The notes under the pieces are model-generated. The model was not told the origin of the DNA. It saw only the letters and a program-made list of their open reading frames with translations, and did no database searches. Below are positions 1 to 10,468 of a DNA stretch of 64,000 nucleotides, piece by piece. Made by a program: the position numbers and the translations under genes. The stretch is from Psychrobacillus sp. FSL K6-2836 (GTDB lineage: Bacteria; Bacillota; Bacilli; Bacillales_A; Planococcaceae): positions 806,001 to 870,000 of the forward strand of contig NZ_JBBOOM010000001.1 in NCBI RefSeq assembly GCF_038003085.1, in the 5' to 3' direction. Numbering within the stretch: position 1 is the first letter of the stretch; each line of letters starts with the position of its first letter.

Positions 1-1227
1 TAATAAACCATCTTCTTTACGAGAAACAAGTTTAACAAAACCATCTGTAGCATTTAGAGCAAGTGCACGACCGTTAGCTCCGAATGGGAATTTCCCAGCA
101 GCAACATCATACCCTTGTTCTTTTGCTTGCGCTTCGTTAAGACCAACTGTAGCCATTTCTGGATCAGTAAAGCAAACAGCAGGAATTGCTAAGTAATCCA
201 CAACAGATGTTTGACCAGCTATTGCTTCTGCAGCTACTTTTCCTTCATAAGATGCTTTATGAGCAAGTTGAGGACCAGCAACAATATCACCAATTGCATA
301 AATATTAGAAACGTTTGTACGACACTGTTTGTCAACTTCTAATAATCCGCGCTCAGCAAATTTAAGACCAATTTCTTCTAGACCCATTTCATCCGTATTT
401 GGACGACGACCTACAGTAACTAAAACGTAATCAGCTTCGACTTTTTTCTCTTCTCCGCCAACTTCATAAGTTACTACTACGCCAGTATCTGACTCTTCCA
501 CACCTTTTGCAGATGCTTTAACTGCTATTTCAACGCCTTTTTTCTTCAAGCCTTTTTTAACAATTGTTGTCATTTGTTTTTCGAAGCCAGCTAGAATATC
601 ATCGCCACCTTCAACAATAGTAACTTTTGAGCCTAAGTTAGCAAATGCTGAACCAAGTTCCGTACCAATATATCCTCCACCAATTACAACTAAGTTCTCT
701 GGAATTTCAGGTAGGCTTAGTGCACCAGTCGAGTTTAAAACGCGTTTAGTATATTTAAAAGTTGGGATTTCTACAGGACGAGATCCTGTTGCAATAATTG
801 CGTTTTTAAATGTATATGTTTGCGCAGATTTTTCATCCATTACACGAACAGTATTAGCATCAACGAAATAAGCTTCGCCCATAACTACTTCCACATTGTT
901 TCCTTTTAACAATCCAGAAACTCCGCTAGTTAGTTTTTTAACTACACTGTCTTTAAAAGCTTGTGATTTAGAAAAATCGATTTTTACATCTGTAGCTGTA
1001 ATTCCCATATCATCAGCGTGTTTTGCTTGTTCAAAACGGTGACCAACAGAGATTAATGCTTTGGAAGGAATACATCCTACGTTTAAGCAAACTCCTCCGA
1101 TATGTTCTTTTTCCACAACTACCACTTTTTGTCCTGTTTGTGCTGCGCGAATAGCTGCAACATATCCTCCAGGGCCTGAACCTATTACAAGTGTATCTGT
1201 TTCGATTGGGAAATCTCCTACTACCAT
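1..1227 (-). CDS. pdhD: Dihydrolipoyl dehydrogenase (E3), 3' end cut by window edge
   Basis: Flavoprotein that reoxidises the dihydrolipoyl groups of the pyruvate dehydrogenase E2 core with NAD+; cytoplasmic. The reading frame is open from the ATG at 1227 to the window edge, about 409 codons, so only the C-terminal dimerisation end is missing. Visible marks are the N-terminal FAD-binding GSGPGG at residues 16-21, the redox disulfide CLNVGC (Cys47, Cys52), a second dinucleotide motif GGGYIG, and [13 protein letters not shown] of the FAD site. A GGAGGCG ribosome binding site overlaps the pdhC stop, and the two genes are 3 bases apart, so this is the last gene of pdhABCD. Identity is firm; the same E3 may also serve other 2-oxo acid dehydrogenases, which is family knowledge. 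Confidence 0.96.
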   Translation of the reverse strand, partial: MVVGDFPIETDTLVIGSGPGGYVAAIRAAQTGQKVVVVEKEHIGGVCLNVGCIPSKALISVGHRFEQAKHADDMGITATDVKIDFSKSQAFKDSVVKKLTSGVSGLLKGNNVEVVMGEAYFVDANTVRVMDEKSAQTYTFKNAIIATGSRPVEIPTFKYTKRVLNSTGALSLPEIPENLVVIGGGYIGTELGSAFANLGSKVTIVEGGDDILAGFEKQMTTIVKKGLKKKGVEIAVKASAKGVEESDTGVVVTYEVGGEEKKVEADYVLVTVGRRPNTDEMGLEEIGLKFAERGLLEVDKQCRTNVSNIYAIGDIVAGPQLAHKASYEGKVAAEAIAGQTSVVDYLAIPAVCFTDPEMATVGLNEAQAKEQGYDVAAGKFPFGANGRALALNATDGFVKLVSRKEDGLL

Positions 1228-1230
1228 TTT

Positions 1231-2586
1231 TTACGCCTCCATTAATAATAATTCTGGACTGCTTAACAAACGTTTCATATGATTCAACGCATGTTGTGCA
1301 GTCGCACCATCGATCATTCGATGATCAAAGCTCAATGATAATGCTAACACAGGTGCAGCCACAATTTCACTATTTTTTATTACAGGTTTCTCTGAAATTC
1401 GACCAATACCTAAAATAGCAACTTCTGGATGATTGATAACTGGAGTGAACCATTGTCCGCCCGCTGATCCAATATTGGTGATAGAACAAGAAGCGCCTTT
1501 CATCTCAGAAGCAGCAAGTTTACCATCACGTGCTTTTCCAGCAAGTGCATTAATTTCATCTGATATTGCAAAAACAGATTTACGATCCGCATTTTTGATA
1601 ACTGGAACTAATAAACCTTTATCAGTATCTGCTGCGATACCAATATTGAAGTAATGTTTTTGGATTACTTCGTTTGTTTCATCATCATAAGATGTATTTA
1701 ACGCAGGGAATTCTCTAAGTGTACTTACTAAAGCTTTTACTACATAAGGTAAGTAAGTTAACTTGATATTTTTTTCAGCTGCAATTTCTTTGAATTTTTT
1801 ACGGTGTGCAACAAGTTCTGTTACATCCACTTCATCCATTAATGTTACATGTGGAGCAGTATGTTTGGAATGTACCATCGCTTTTGCAATTGCTTTACGC
1901 ATCGGTGAAAGTTTTTCTCTCGTTTCAGGGAATTCGCCTTCAAAAGTTACAGGTGCTGAAGTTTTAGCTGATTCCTTAACTTCTGCATTTGTAGTTTCTA
2001 CTTTTTCTTCGTTAGCTGAAGTTTGATCTCCTGATAAGAAAGCTTCTATATCTTCTTTTAACACACGACCATTTTTACCTGATCCAGTTACATCTGCAAT
2101 GCTTACTTCGTTTTCACGTGCAAACTTGCGAACAGAAGGCATAGCAATAACACGTGTATCACCTTTTGGTTGTTCTTTTGGTGCTGTTTCAGTATTTTTA
2201 GTAGATTCTACTTTTTGGTCAGGAGTGTCTACTTTTTCTTTTTCTACTGCTTGACCATTTTCTGCAGTTGCTTGAACTTGTGCTTCTGTCTTTTCTTCTG
2301 CTTTTTCTTCATCACTATGATCGCCTTTAAATTTAAGGTCTTCATAACCAGGTGCATCAAGCTTAACAAGCACATCTCCTACAATTGCCACTGTTCCTTC
2401 ACTTACAAGAACTTCTGTAACTTTTCCTTTTACAGGAGAAGGAATTTCAACAACGGCCTTATCATTTTGCACTTCACATAAAATATCGTCCTCTTGTACC
2501 TCATCGCCTACTTTTACAAACCACTTAACAATTTCACCTTCATGTATACCCTCACCGATATCTGGTAATCGAAATTCAAATGACAA
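1231..2586 (-). CDS. pdhC: Pyruvate dehydrogenase E2, dihydrolipoyl acetyltransferase
   Basis: Core acetyltransferase of the pyruvate dehydrogenase complex, moving the acetyl group from lipoyl-lysine to CoA. It has one lipoyl domain (about residues 2-77, lipoylated Lys43 in the NDKAVVE context), a charged Glu/Lys/Ala linker, a peripheral subunit-binding domain (about 145-182) and the catalytic domain with DHRMIDG (His422). I place the start at the TTG at 2586 (451 residues), because AAAGGGTG lies six bases ahead of it. A GTG three codons earlier has no room for a binding site. The gene sits 31 bases after pdhB and 3 before pdhD. Single-lipoyl architecture is usual for Bacillales. Confidence 0.96.
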   Translation of the reverse strand: MSFEFRLPDIGEGIHEGEIVKWFVKVGDEVQEDDILCEVQNDKAVVEIPSPVKGKVTEVLVSEGTVAIVGDVLVKLDAPGYEDLKFKGDHSDEEKAEEKTEAQVQATAENGQAVEKEKVDTPDQKVESTKNTETAPKEQPKGDTRVIAMPSVRKFARENEVSIADVTGSGKNGRVLKEDIEAFLSGDQTSANEEKVETTNAEVKESAKTSAPVTFEGEFPETREKLSPMRKAIAKAMVHSKHTAPHVTLMDEVDVTELVAHRKKFKEIAAEKNIKLTYLPYVVKALVSTLREFPALNTSYDDETNEVIQKHYFNIGIAADTDKGLLVPVIKNADRKSVFAISDEINALAGKARDGKLAASEMKGASCSITNIGSAGGQWFTPVINHPEVAILGIGRISEKPVIKNSEIVAAPVLALSLSFDHRMIDGATAQHALNHMKRLLSSPELLLMEA

Positions 2587-2617
2587 TGTATTCACCCTTT
2601 CTATAACAGATTTTATA

Positions 2618-3595
2618 TTAGAACGTTAGAACTTTTTTAGCTGTTTCTACTATATCCTTAGAACTTGGTAACCAAACTGTTTCTGCTTGAGAGAATGGGA
2701 AAACAGTATCAGGAGCAGTTACACGTAATACAGGAGCCTCTAAACTTAAAATAGCACGCTCTGTAATTTCTGCTACAACGTTCGCTGCAATACCAGCTTG
2801 TTTCTGTGCTTCTTGAACAACCATTGCACGATTTGTTTTTTCTACTGAAGCAATAATTGTTTCAATATCTAATGGTTGCACTGTACGTAAATCGATTACT
2901 TCTACAGAATGTCCTTCTTTTTCAAGCTCTTCTGCAGCTTTTAAACTTTCATGTACCATCGCACCGTAAGCGATAATTGTTAAATCCGTTCCTTCACGTT
3001 TTACATCAGCTTTACCAAGTGGAATTGTATATTCTTCTTCTGGTACTTCGCCACGGAATGAACGATATAACTTCATATGCTCTAAATAAATAACCGGATC
3101 ATTATCACGAATTGCAGAGATTAATAATCCTTTAGCATCATATGGAGTGGAAGGAATAACAACTTTTACACCAGGTGTTGATGTCATAAGAAGCTCTAAG
3201 CTATCTGCGTGCATTTCTGGTGTATGAACCCCACCACCGAATGGAGAACGAATAGTGACAGGAGCGTTAAATGCCCCACCAGTACGGAAACGCATGCGAG
3301 CTAGCTGACCAGCTATAGAATCCATTACCTCAAAAACGAATCCAAAGAATTGGATTTCTGGAACCGGACGGAATCCTTGTAGTGATAGACCTACTGCAAG
3401 ACCACCAATACCTGACTCTGCAAGTGGTGTATCAAACACACGATCTTCGCCAAATTCTTTTTGTAATCCTTCTGTTGCGCGGAATACTCCACCGTTAACG
3501 CCTACGTCTTCACCGAAGACTAGAACGTTTTCATCATTTTTAAGCTCAGTACGGAGTGCGTCCGTAATTGCTTGAATCATCGTCATTTGTGCCAT
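2618..3595 (-). CDS. pdhB: Pyruvate dehydrogenase E1 beta subunit
   Basis: Beta chain of the thiamine-diphosphate E1 heterotetramer that decarboxylates pyruvate and acetylates E2. The 325-residue length is the usual one. The transketolase pyrimidine-binding domain fills the N-terminal half (residues about 4-180: [14 protein letters not shown], then [15 protein letters not shown]) and the transketolase C-terminal domain follows ([17 protein letters not shown], then [14 protein letters not shown]). It starts 3 bases after the pdhA stop, with AAGGAG inside the end of pdhA, so translation is probably coupled to E1 alpha, its obligate partner. Confidence 0.96.
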   Translation of the reverse strand: MAQMTMIQAITDALRTELKNDENVLVFGEDVGVNGGVFRATEGLQKEFGEDRVFDTPLAESGIGGLAVGLSLQGFRPVPEIQFFGFVFEVMDSIAGQLARMRFRTGGAFNAPVTIRSPFGGGVHTPEMHADSLELLMTSTPGVKVVIPSTPYDAKGLLISAIRDNDPVIYLEHMKLYRSFRGEVPEEEYTIPLGKADVKREGTDLTIIAYGAMVHESLKAAEELEKEGHSVEVIDLRTVQPLDIETIIASVEKTNRAMVVQEAQKQAGIAANVVAEITERAILSLEAPVLRVTAPDTVFPFSQAETVWLPSSKDIVETAKKVLTF

Positions 3596-3598
3596 CGG

Positions 3599-4756
<1,158 letters not shown>

Positions 4757-4783
4757 CTAGTAGTACAACAATACTTCCTTTTC

Positions 4784-4812
4784 AGTATACTCAAGAATAA
4801 ATCTGGGGTCAA
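4784..4812 (-). promoter_or_regulatory. Promoter of pdhABCD
   Basis: Read on the minus strand: TTGACC (4812-4807), a 17-base spacer and TATACT (4789-4784). This is close to the sigma-A consensus and is correctly placed about 75 bases upstream of the pdhA start. Confidence 0.75.
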
Positions 4813-4913
4813 TCATATGAAATAAACGTATTTAATTGTCGAAATTTTTAAATTCCTACAATCTGTATCACTCTATAATTATGTCTGTACTATATCAGAT
4901 TGCTATAATTATA

Positions 4914-4945
4914 TAAAAAAGCAGCTCTATGGAGAGCTGCTTTTT
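4914..4945 (-). terminator. Intrinsic terminator of ykyA
   Basis: GCAGCTCTatGGAGAGCTGC at 4921-4940 is flanked by A-runs and T-runs on both sides, so it can work in both directions. On the minus strand it directly follows the ykyA stop codon and separates ykyA from the pdhA promoter. Confidence 0.85.
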
Positions 4946-5592
4946 TATTTTTCATCCTTCTGCAAAGAAGTTAAAACTTCTTCTTTTACTTCATTTACCC
5001 TATTAGTTGCATCATTAAACTTTTGGACAGATTGTTGAACTAATTCATTATGCATATTTACTTCTTGAACTTGTTCTTGTATTGCAGTAACATCTGCCGA
5101 TTCATCAATTAACATATTATATAAATCTTGTTGCATAGTAGCCAACTCATTATAGTTATTTGTTACTTCTTCATATGTTGTAATACGTTCTTTTAATGAA
5201 GTTTCCATTTTTTTTAGACTTTCTTTTTCAGTAGCATCTTTTGTATCGGTAATAAGTGTACTAATTTGTTTGATGCCATCTGAAGTAGAGTTTAAGGAGG
5301 CAGCTTCCTTCTCTACTAAAGCTAATCTATTTTCTAATAGGGTTGCGGTATCTTCTACCATTGTAGTAAGTTCTTCTTTTTGATCCTTCGTCAGTTCCAT
5401 CATCTGTTGAAAGTTCGCTTGTTCTTTTGATTCTGTTTCAGCTAACTCTTCTTGTACATCTCTATAATCAGCTTCCAGATCATAAATTTCTGTTAAGATG
5501 TTTGATAGCTTTTGTTCTGTCGACTCTCCAAAATTACAGCCAGCAAGTAGTAATATACTGCTGAAGATGAGTATATATTTGCTTATTTTCAT
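4945..5592 (-). CDS. ykyA: YkyA-like lipoprotein, coiled-coil
   Basis: Predicted surface lipoprotein of 215 residues. The signal peptide has a lipobox LLAGC, with the lipidated Cys at residue 19. The rest is almost entirely charged heptad-like helix rich in Glu, Gln, Thr and Lys (about residues 30-205), as in the YkyA family described as putative cell-wall-binding lipoproteins. Two adjacent ATGs at 5595 and 5592 are possible; AGGGGG is 7 bases from the second, which I chose. In B. subtilis, as I recall it, ykyA also lies between def and pdhA, which supports the name. Function is unknown. Confidence 0.88.
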   Translation of the reverse strand: MKISKYILIFSSILLLAGCNFGESTEQKLSNILTEIYDLEADYRDVQEELAETESKEQANFQQMMELTKDQKEELTTMVEDTATLLENRLALVEKEAASLNSTSDGIKQISTLITDTKDATEKESLKKMETSLKERITTYEEVTNNYNELATMQQDLYNMLIDESADVTAIQEQVQEVNMHNELVQQSVQKFNDATNRVNEVKEEVLTSLQKDEK

Positions 5593-5690
5593 CATGTAAC
5601 CCCCTATACCCATTCAACTATAATTGTATTAACTATTAAATTCAACTGACCAAAAGGCTGTTTTTTGTTTAGTAAATGGTCAAATTTCGC

Positions 5691-5696
5691 TATAAT
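5691..5696 (+). promoter_or_regulatory. -10 box upstream of def
   Basis: A perfect TATAAT lies 31 bases upstream of the def start codon. The best -35 candidate (TTGTTT at 5665-5670) is at a poor 20-base spacing, so only the -10 element is proposed. Confidence 0.4.
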
Positions 5697-5726
5697 AGAT
5701 ATATGAACATTGAAAGGACGATTAAA

Positions 5727-6284
5727 ATGATTTTAATGAATGATATTGTCAGAGATGGACATCCATCTTTACGAAAAAAAACCGAGGAATTGACTTTCCC
5801 ATTATCAGAGGTAGATTTAACTCTAGCAAACGATTTACTGGAATATGTCATTAACAGTCAAGATGATGAAATGGTAGAGAAATATAAAATACGTCCAGGA
5901 ATTGGTATTGCTGCTCCCCAAGTAAATGCTAACAAAAGAATGTTCGCCCTTCATTTAGAGGATGAAAATAACGAAGAAGTAAGCTTTGTAGCTGTCAATC
6001 CCAAAATAATAAGTCACTCTGTAGAAAAAACGTATATTTCCGCTGGAGAGGGTTGCTTGTCTGTAGATGAAGTAATTGAAGGATATGTACCAAGATACGC
6101 ACGTATTACTGCAACAGGATTTTTCCCAGATGGAACTCCCTTCAAAAAACGCTTAAAAGGATTAGCAGCTATTGCTTTTCAGCATGAGCTAGATCATTTA
6201 AATGGCATCATGTTTTACGATCATATTAATAATGAGAATCCGTATGCCCCTATTCCGGATTCCGTTCCATATGAACGAGCTTAA
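5727..6284 (+). CDS. def: Peptide deformylase
   Basis: Removes the formyl group from the N-terminal methionine of nascent proteins. The three metal-site motifs are complete: GIGIAAPQ (residues 58-65), EGCLSVDE (metal ligand Cys110) and QHELDHLNG (His153, Glu154, His157). The start is the ATG at 5727 (MILMND, 185 residues), with AAAGGACG 6 bases ahead; the frame extends further upstream without a better binding site. The form with an insertion before GIGIAAPQ is typical of Gram-positive type 2 deformylases. It is divergent from ykyA and followed by a strong terminator. Confidence 0.96.
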   Translation: MILMNDIVRDGHPSLRKKTEELTFPLSEVDLTLANDLLEYVINSQDDEMVEKYKIRPGIGIAAPQVNANKRMFALHLEDENNEEVSFVAVNPKIISHSVEKTYISAGEGCLSVDEVIEGYVPRYARITATGFFPDGTPFKKRLKGLAAIAFQHELDHLNGIMFYDHINNENPYAPIPDSVPYERA

Positions 6285-6294
6285 GTTAGTACAT

Positions 6295-6330
6295 AAAACG
6301 CCAGTTCTACAATTGTAGACTGGCGTTTTG
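6295..6330 (+). terminator. Intrinsic terminator after def
   Basis: Stem ACGCCAGT...ACTGGCGT, with A-run and T-run flanks and a short AT-rich apex. It starts about 10 bases past the def stop and could also stop the opposing kinase gene. Confidence 0.85.
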
Positions 6331-6339
6331 TCTGTTATA

Positions 6340-6402
6340 TTGCGATTCAGAGTCTCGAACTTGCGATTCGAACAGGTTATGTTGCGGTTCTCTTCCTCGA
6401 AC
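6340..6402. repeat. Tandem 21-base imperfect repeat (3 units)
   Basis: Three consecutive 21-base units start at 6340, 6361 and 6382. Each opens with TTGCGATTC or TTGCGGTTC, and two end in TCGAAC. A fourth degenerate opening (TTGCTATT) begins at 6403. The same opening and the same 21-base period recur at 60947-60987. It lies between the def terminator and the 3' end of the kinase gene. Confidence 0.7.
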
Positions 6403-6422
6403 TTGCTATTTGTTTTGTTACC

Positions 6423-7352
6423 TCATTGTTGTAAATCTATCAATCTTGGCATGGCAGATAACGCACCGGACTTAGTAGCGCAGATTCCACCTAGTTTATT
6501 GCCAAACGCGATATATCTGATCCAGGCTTCTTTTGTAGAGGGGTGCCCATCCAAATAAATTTTAGAAAGAATTCCTGCAACAAAAGCATCTCCAGCTCCA
6601 GTTGTATCAATCGGAATTACTTTTTCTACAGGAATATGTACCTCTTCTCCGTTAATTACTGCGTGCGTGCCTTCAGCACCAATTGTAATAAGTAATGCCT
6701 CCAAATTGTATGGCTGTAAGCATGTGATTCCCTCTTCTATTGTAGTCGTTTTCGTTAAAAAGAATAACTCTTCCTCGGTTAACTTCAATATATCTACAAA
6801 TTCAAAAAAAGAACATATCGTTTCCCTACAAATCTCTTCACTCTTCCAGCGTAACGGTCTAATATTAGCATCGAAGGAAATAAGAACATTCGATTTTTTC
6901 ATGCTTTCCACTATTTTTCTAGTTGTCACAAGAGCTGTCGGATGAAAAAGCGTTCCGGAACAAAAATGAAATACAGATGTCTGATGAATTACCTCGCTCT
7001 TAATAGTTGAAAAATCTACTTGGATGTTAGGTGTTGCATCTACATAACGTTCAAAATGCCGTTCATTATTTTCCAAAAGATGCACGTAAACTCCGCTTAC
7101 CTCTTTTTCTGGCACTATTTGTGAAAAGGATAAATCTACCCCTTCAGCAATCAATTCATTTCTAACAAATTCAGAGGTTTCATTTTCTCCAGTTACAGTT
7201 ATAAACGAAGATGCTGCACCTAGACGAGCAACACCTGCAGCAACATTAACGGTAGCCCCTCCTAAAAACTTTAAAAATCGACTATTGCTCTGATCTTCCG
7301 CAATATAATCGACAAACGCATCCCCATATATGAGGACAAACTTTTTGGACAT
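6423..7352 (-). CDS. PfkB-family sugar kinase (fructokinase/ribokinase type)
   Basis: ATP-dependent carbohydrate kinase of the ribokinase/PfkB family, 309 residues. The N-terminal signature GGATVNVAAGVARLGA (about 31-46) and the C-terminal DTTGAGDAFVAG, with the catalytic Asp in GAGD, are intact. Family resemblance is closest to fructokinases, but the sugar cannot be read from sequence. The ATG at 7352 is chosen over the TTG one codon earlier because AAAGGAG is 8 bases upstream. The gene follows the HAD phosphatase gene by 13 bases with the binding site in the gap, so the pair is one transcript. Confidence 0.88.
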   Translation of the reverse strand: MSKKFVLIYGDAFVDYIAEDQSNSRFLKFLGGATVNVAAGVARLGAASSFITVTGENETSEFVRNELIAEGVDLSFSQIVPEKEVSGVYVHLLENNERHFERYVDATPNIQVDFSTIKSEVIHQTSVFHFCSGTLFHPTALVTTRKIVESMKKSNVLISFDANIRPLRWKSEEICRETICSFFEFVDILKLTEEELFFLTKTTTIEEGITCLQPYNLEALLITIGAEGTHAVINGEEVHIPVEKVIPIDTTGAGDAFVAGILSKIYLDGHPSTKEAWIRYIAFGNKLGGICATKSGALSAMPRLIDLQQ

Positions 7353-7365
7353 CAAGTAAACTCCT

Positions 7366-8139
7366 TTAGATTAACCCTAATTTTTTCATTGCGTTGGATA
7401 ATCCGCTCTCTGATACATGATCAGTAACAAAGGTTGCGTGTTCTTTCAACTCTTCGACGCAGTTCCCCATAGCGACACTTGTCCCAGCGAATTGAAGCAT
7501 TTCTATATCATTTAAACCATCTCCGAAAGCAACTGCATCTTCCGGATTTCTTCCAATATGCTTTAATAATAAATCCATCCCTTTGGCTTTTGAAATACCT
7601 TTCGGAAGAACATCACAGGAAACACGATGCCAACGGACAAATTTCAAATTAGGAAAAGCCTTTTCATATTCCTTTTGCTCTTCCGCACTGCAAAAGATTA
7701 GTGCTTGATGGATATCATTTGTTAGAAAGAAATCTTCTGCATAACGTGGAAAATCTATCTTCAATGTTGAAATACTTTCAAATACATCTTCGTGATCAGG
7801 GAAGCTAGAAACCATCTCATCACTATCCATATAAACTATTGGTTGCTTCCTTACATTCGCAAAATCCGTTAAAGGCTTCAACTCTTCCTTCGCAATAATT
7901 CCCTTATGTAGTATTTGACCTTTAAACTGAACAATTTGTCCGTTGTAACAAACAAATGAATCTATCTTCAAACGTTCTAACACAGATTTTGCAGTAAAAG
8001 GGGAACGCCCAGTGGATATGACAATTTCATGCCCATTATCTCTAGCTTTTTGAAGCGATTCTTCCACTCCATTTGGAATATTTTTATCATTATCTAAAAT
8101 AGTTCCATCAATATCAAAAAATAAAATTTTGTTTGTCAT
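7366..8139 (-). CDS. ykrA: Cof-type HAD-IIB phosphatase, YkrA-like
   Basis: Haloacid dehalogenase-superfamily phosphatase, 257 residues. Motif I is DIDGT (residues 9-13, nucleophile Asp9), motif II is ISTGR, a Lys is in SKAKGMD, and the acidic motif is GDGLNDIEML. The large C2B cap lies between residues about 80 and 180, as in Cof proteins that act on small sugar phosphates or flavin phosphates. Length and sequence match my memory of B. subtilis YkrA, which also neighbours rpoY-rnjA and def. The substrate is unknown; pairing with a sugar kinase suggests sugar-phosphate metabolism (inference). Confidence 0.9.
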   Translation of the reverse strand: MTNKILFFDIDGTILDNDKNIPNGVEESLQKARDNGHEIVISTGRSPFTAKSVLERLKIDSFVCYNGQIVQFKGQILHKGIIAKEELKPLTDFANVRKQPIVYMDSDEMVSSFPDHEDVFESISTLKIDFPRYAEDFFLTNDIHQALIFCSAEEQKEYEKAFPNLKFVRWHRVSCDVLPKGISKAKGMDLLLKHIGRNPEDAVAFGDGLNDIEMLQFAGTSVAMGNCVEELKEHATFVTDHVSESGLSNAMKKLGLI

Positions 8140-8190
8140 TAAAATTCTCCATTCTTAGATACAAATTATTTGACTTTTCTGTCTTAATCC

Positions 8191-8219
8191 TTTACACATT
8201 TCTTCCTATAGTATATAAT
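8191..8219 (+). promoter_or_regulatory. Promoter of the small-peptide unit
   Basis: TTTACA (8191-8196), a 17-base spacer, TATAAT (8214-8219). This is one of the best sigma-A promoters in the window, and it drives only about 130 bases before a terminator. Confidence 0.8.
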
Positions 8220-8241
8220 ACTCTATAAGGAGTGAATAGCC

Positions 8242-8313
8242 ATGTTGAAACGCCTGAAAAGGAAATTGTTGAGACGGCTCGGTGGAATGCTCAGAAACAA
8301 AACGATCGCTTAA
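8242..8313 (+). CDS. 23-residue strongly basic peptide, unknown function
   Basis: ATG at 8242 to TAA at 8313, 23 codons. The AAGGAGTG binding site is 8 bases upstream. The peptide starts MLKRLKRKLLRRLGG and ends NKTIA. Nine of 23 residues are Lys or Arg, there is no acidic residue, and leucines recur every three to four positions, so an amphipathic membrane- or RNA-binding helix is likely. The unit has its own promoter (8191-8219) and its own terminator (8322-8348). I do not recognise it. It could instead be a short regulatory RNA with a chance reading frame, but the well-placed binding site favours translation. Confidence 0.6.
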   Translation: MLKRLKRKLLRRLGGMLRNKTIA

Positions 8314-8321
8314 AATACTTT

Positions 8322-8348
8322 TGCCCTCTTAAAATGGAGGGCTTTTCT
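8322..8348 (+). terminator. Terminator of the small-peptide unit
   Basis: GCCCTC(8 bases)GAGGGC followed by TTTTCTTT, 9 bases after the peptide stop codon. Confidence 0.8.
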
Positions 8349-8420
8349 TTATTTTAAATAAGTGTCGTGATAATATAAAGAGAATTGATTTATTTTGAAC
8401 GTGAAAAAGGAGAGTATAAA

Positions 8421-8630
8421 ATGATTTTTAAAGTTTATTATCAAGAGAATGCACTAGAAGTGCCAGTTCGCGAAAACACACAATGTTTATATGTAGAGGC
8501 TGAAAGTGAGCGCGAAGTTCGTGCCCTTTTAATAGACCGCAAATACAATATCGAATTAATTCAGTTGCTTGAAGGTAATCATTTAGAGTACGAACAAGCT
8601 AGCGAAAATTACAAAGTAGAGAAGATTTAA
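8421..8630 (+). CDS. rpoY: RNA polymerase epsilon subunit
   Basis: Small accessory subunit of Gram-positive RNA polymerase (YkzG, DUF1447), 69 residues, the same length as the B. subtilis protein. Recognisable stretches are [16 protein letters not shown], then DRKYNIELI, and [13 protein letters not shown] at the C-terminus. The frame is open further upstream, but the ATG at 8421 has AAAGGAGAG 6 bases ahead. rnjA follows after 3 bases; the rpoY-rnjA pairing is conserved in Bacillales. Confidence 0.95.
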   Translation: MIFKVYYQENALEVPVRENTQCLYVEAESEREVRALLIDRKYNIELIQLLEGNHLEYEQASENYKVEKI

Positions 8631-8633
8631 TAT

Positions 8634-10301
8634 ATGAAATTTGTAAAAAATGACCAAACTGCAGTTTTCGCCCTCGGCGGACTAGGCGAAATCGGCAAAA
8701 ACACGTATGGAGTTCAATTTCAGGATGAAATTATTTTAATCGATGCTGGTATTAAATTTCCAGAGGATGATTTACTAGGTATTGATTATGTAATTCCTGA
8801 TTACACTTATTTAGTAAAAAATGTTGATAAGATTAAAGGTTTATTTATTACACATGGTCATGAAGATCATATTGGTGGTATTCCTTATCTATTGAAACAG
8901 CTTAATGTACCAGTTTACGGTGGAAAGCTTGCACTAGGTTTATTACGAAATAAATTAGAAGAGCACGGCTTACTACGTCAAACAAAAATGATTGTTATTC
9001 AAGAAGAAGATGTTATTAAATTTAGAAAAACTTCTGTAAGTTTCTACCGTACAACTCATAGTATTCCTGATGCGTTTGGAATTGTTGTGAAAACGCCACC
9101 AGGTAATATTGTACACACTGGTGACTTTAAGTTTGACTTTACTCCTGTAGGAGAACCTGCAAACTTAACAAAAATGGCTGAGATTGGTAAAGACGGAGTT
9201 TTATGCTTGCTATCAGATAGTACAAATGCCGAAATCCCTAACTTTACAATGTCTGAACGTAAAGTTGGAGAAAGCATGGATTCTATTTTCCGTAAAGTAG
9301 ACGGTCGTATTATCTTTGCTACTTTCGCTTCTAATATTCATAGACTTCAACAAGTAACGGATGCAGCTGTTCTTCATGGTCGTAAAATTGCTGTATTTGG
9401 TCGAAGTATGGACAATGCTATGACGATTGGTCGTGAACTTGGCTATATTACTGCTCCTAAAGAGACGTTTGTGGATGCAAGTGCATTGAATCGATTACCG
9501 GCAAATGAAGTACTGATCCTTTGTACAGGTAGTCAAGGTGAACCGATGGCAGCATTATCACGTATTGCTAACGGTACACACCGACAAATTCAAATTCAAC
9601 CTGGAGATACAGTAGTATTTTCTTCTTCTCCTATCCCTGGAAATAGAGCAAGTGTCAATCGTACGATTAACCTTCTATTCAGAGCTGGAGCAGAAGTAAT
9701 CCACGGTTCATTAAATAATATTCATACTTCTGGGCATGGCTCACAAGAAGAAAATAAGCTAATGCTACGCCTTATGAAGCCGAAGTTCTTTATGCCGATC
9801 CACGGAGAATATCGTATGTTGAAAATTCATACAGAGTTAGCCGTAGATTGTGATGTAGATCCGGATAATACATTTATAATGGAAAACGGTGAAGTACTTG
9901 CACTAAGTGCCAATGAAGCACATGTCGCTGGTCGCATCCCTTCTGGTGATATTTATATCGACGGAAGTGGAATTGGTGATATTGGTAATATCGTCCTTCG
10001 TGATCGTCGTATTTTATCAGAAGAAGGTTTGGTCATTGTTGTTGTAAGTGCTGATATGGAGAAGAAGAAAATCGTATCAGGTCCAGATATTATTTCTCGA
10101 GGATTCGTCTATATGCGTGAATCAGGAACAATGATTAATGAGGCACAACAAATGTTAAATAAGCATTTAAGATACACTATTCAAGGTAAAGATACAGAGT
10201 GGGCAGAATTGAAAAATGAAATTACGGATGTACTAAGTCCATATTTGTATGAAAAGACAAAACGACGTCCTATGATACTTCCAATCATTATGGAAGTATA
10301 A
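8634..10301 (+). CDS. rnjA: Ribonuclease J1
   Basis: Metallo-beta-lactamase/beta-CASP ribonuclease with endo- and 5'-3' exonuclease activity, central to mRNA decay and rRNA maturation. It has 555 residues, identical in length to B. subtilis RNase J1. Metal ligands appear in HGHEDH (His74, His76, Asp78, His79), HTGDFKFD and the HGEYRM region; the beta-CASP insert includes FASNIHR and CTGSQGEP. Only a weak binding site precedes the ATG, 3 bases after the rpoY stop, so translation is probably coupled to rpoY. Confidence 0.98.
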   Translation: MKFVKNDQTAVFALGGLGEIGKNTYGVQFQDEIILIDAGIKFPEDDLLGIDYVIPDYTYLVKNVDKIKGLFITHGHEDHIGGIPYLLKQLNVPVYGGKLALGLLRNKLEEHGLLRQTKMIVIQEEDVIKFRKTSVSFYRTTHSIPDAFGIVVKTPPGNIVHTGDFKFDFTPVGEPANLTKMAEIGKDGVLCLLSDSTNAEIPNFTMSERKVGESMDSIFRKVDGRIIFATFASNIHRLQQVTDAAVLHGRKIAVFGRSMDNAMTIGRELGYITAPKETFVDASALNRLPANEVLILCTGSQGEPMAALSRIANGTHRQIQIQPGDTVVFSSSPIPGNRASVNRTINLLFRAGAEVIHGSLNNIHTSGHGSQEENKLMLRLMKPKFFMPIHGEYRMLKIHTELAVDCDVDPDNTFIMENGEVLALSANEAHVAGRIPSGDIYIDGSGIGDIGNIVLRDRRILSEEGLVIVVVSADMEKKKIVSGPDIISRGFVYMRESGTMINEAQQMLNKHLRYTIQGKDTEWAELKNEITDVLSPYLYEKTKRRPMILPIIMEV

Positions 10302-10355
10302 AATTGAACTTAAGTAATGCCTGATCGACCAACATCCTTTTAATTGGATAAATGT

Positions 10356-10393
10356 TAACCTCAGAATCCTTGGATTCTGAGGTTATTTTATTT
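10356..10393 (+). terminator. Terminator after rnjA
   Basis: Perfect 14-base stem TAACCTCAGAATCC / GGATTCTGAGGTTA with a two-base loop, followed by TTTTATTT. Confidence 0.9.
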
Positions 10394-10468
10394 ATCCCAA
10401 CTTTAGTTGTACGAGTACTTTCTTATGAATATCATACAAAAGATATGATTTTATTGGAGGACTCTATA

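Noticed and set aside
2170-2481. 103-codon Phe/Cys-rich frame opposite pdhC
   Set aside because: Antisense shadow of the Glu/Lys-rich linker and lipoyl domain of pdhC.
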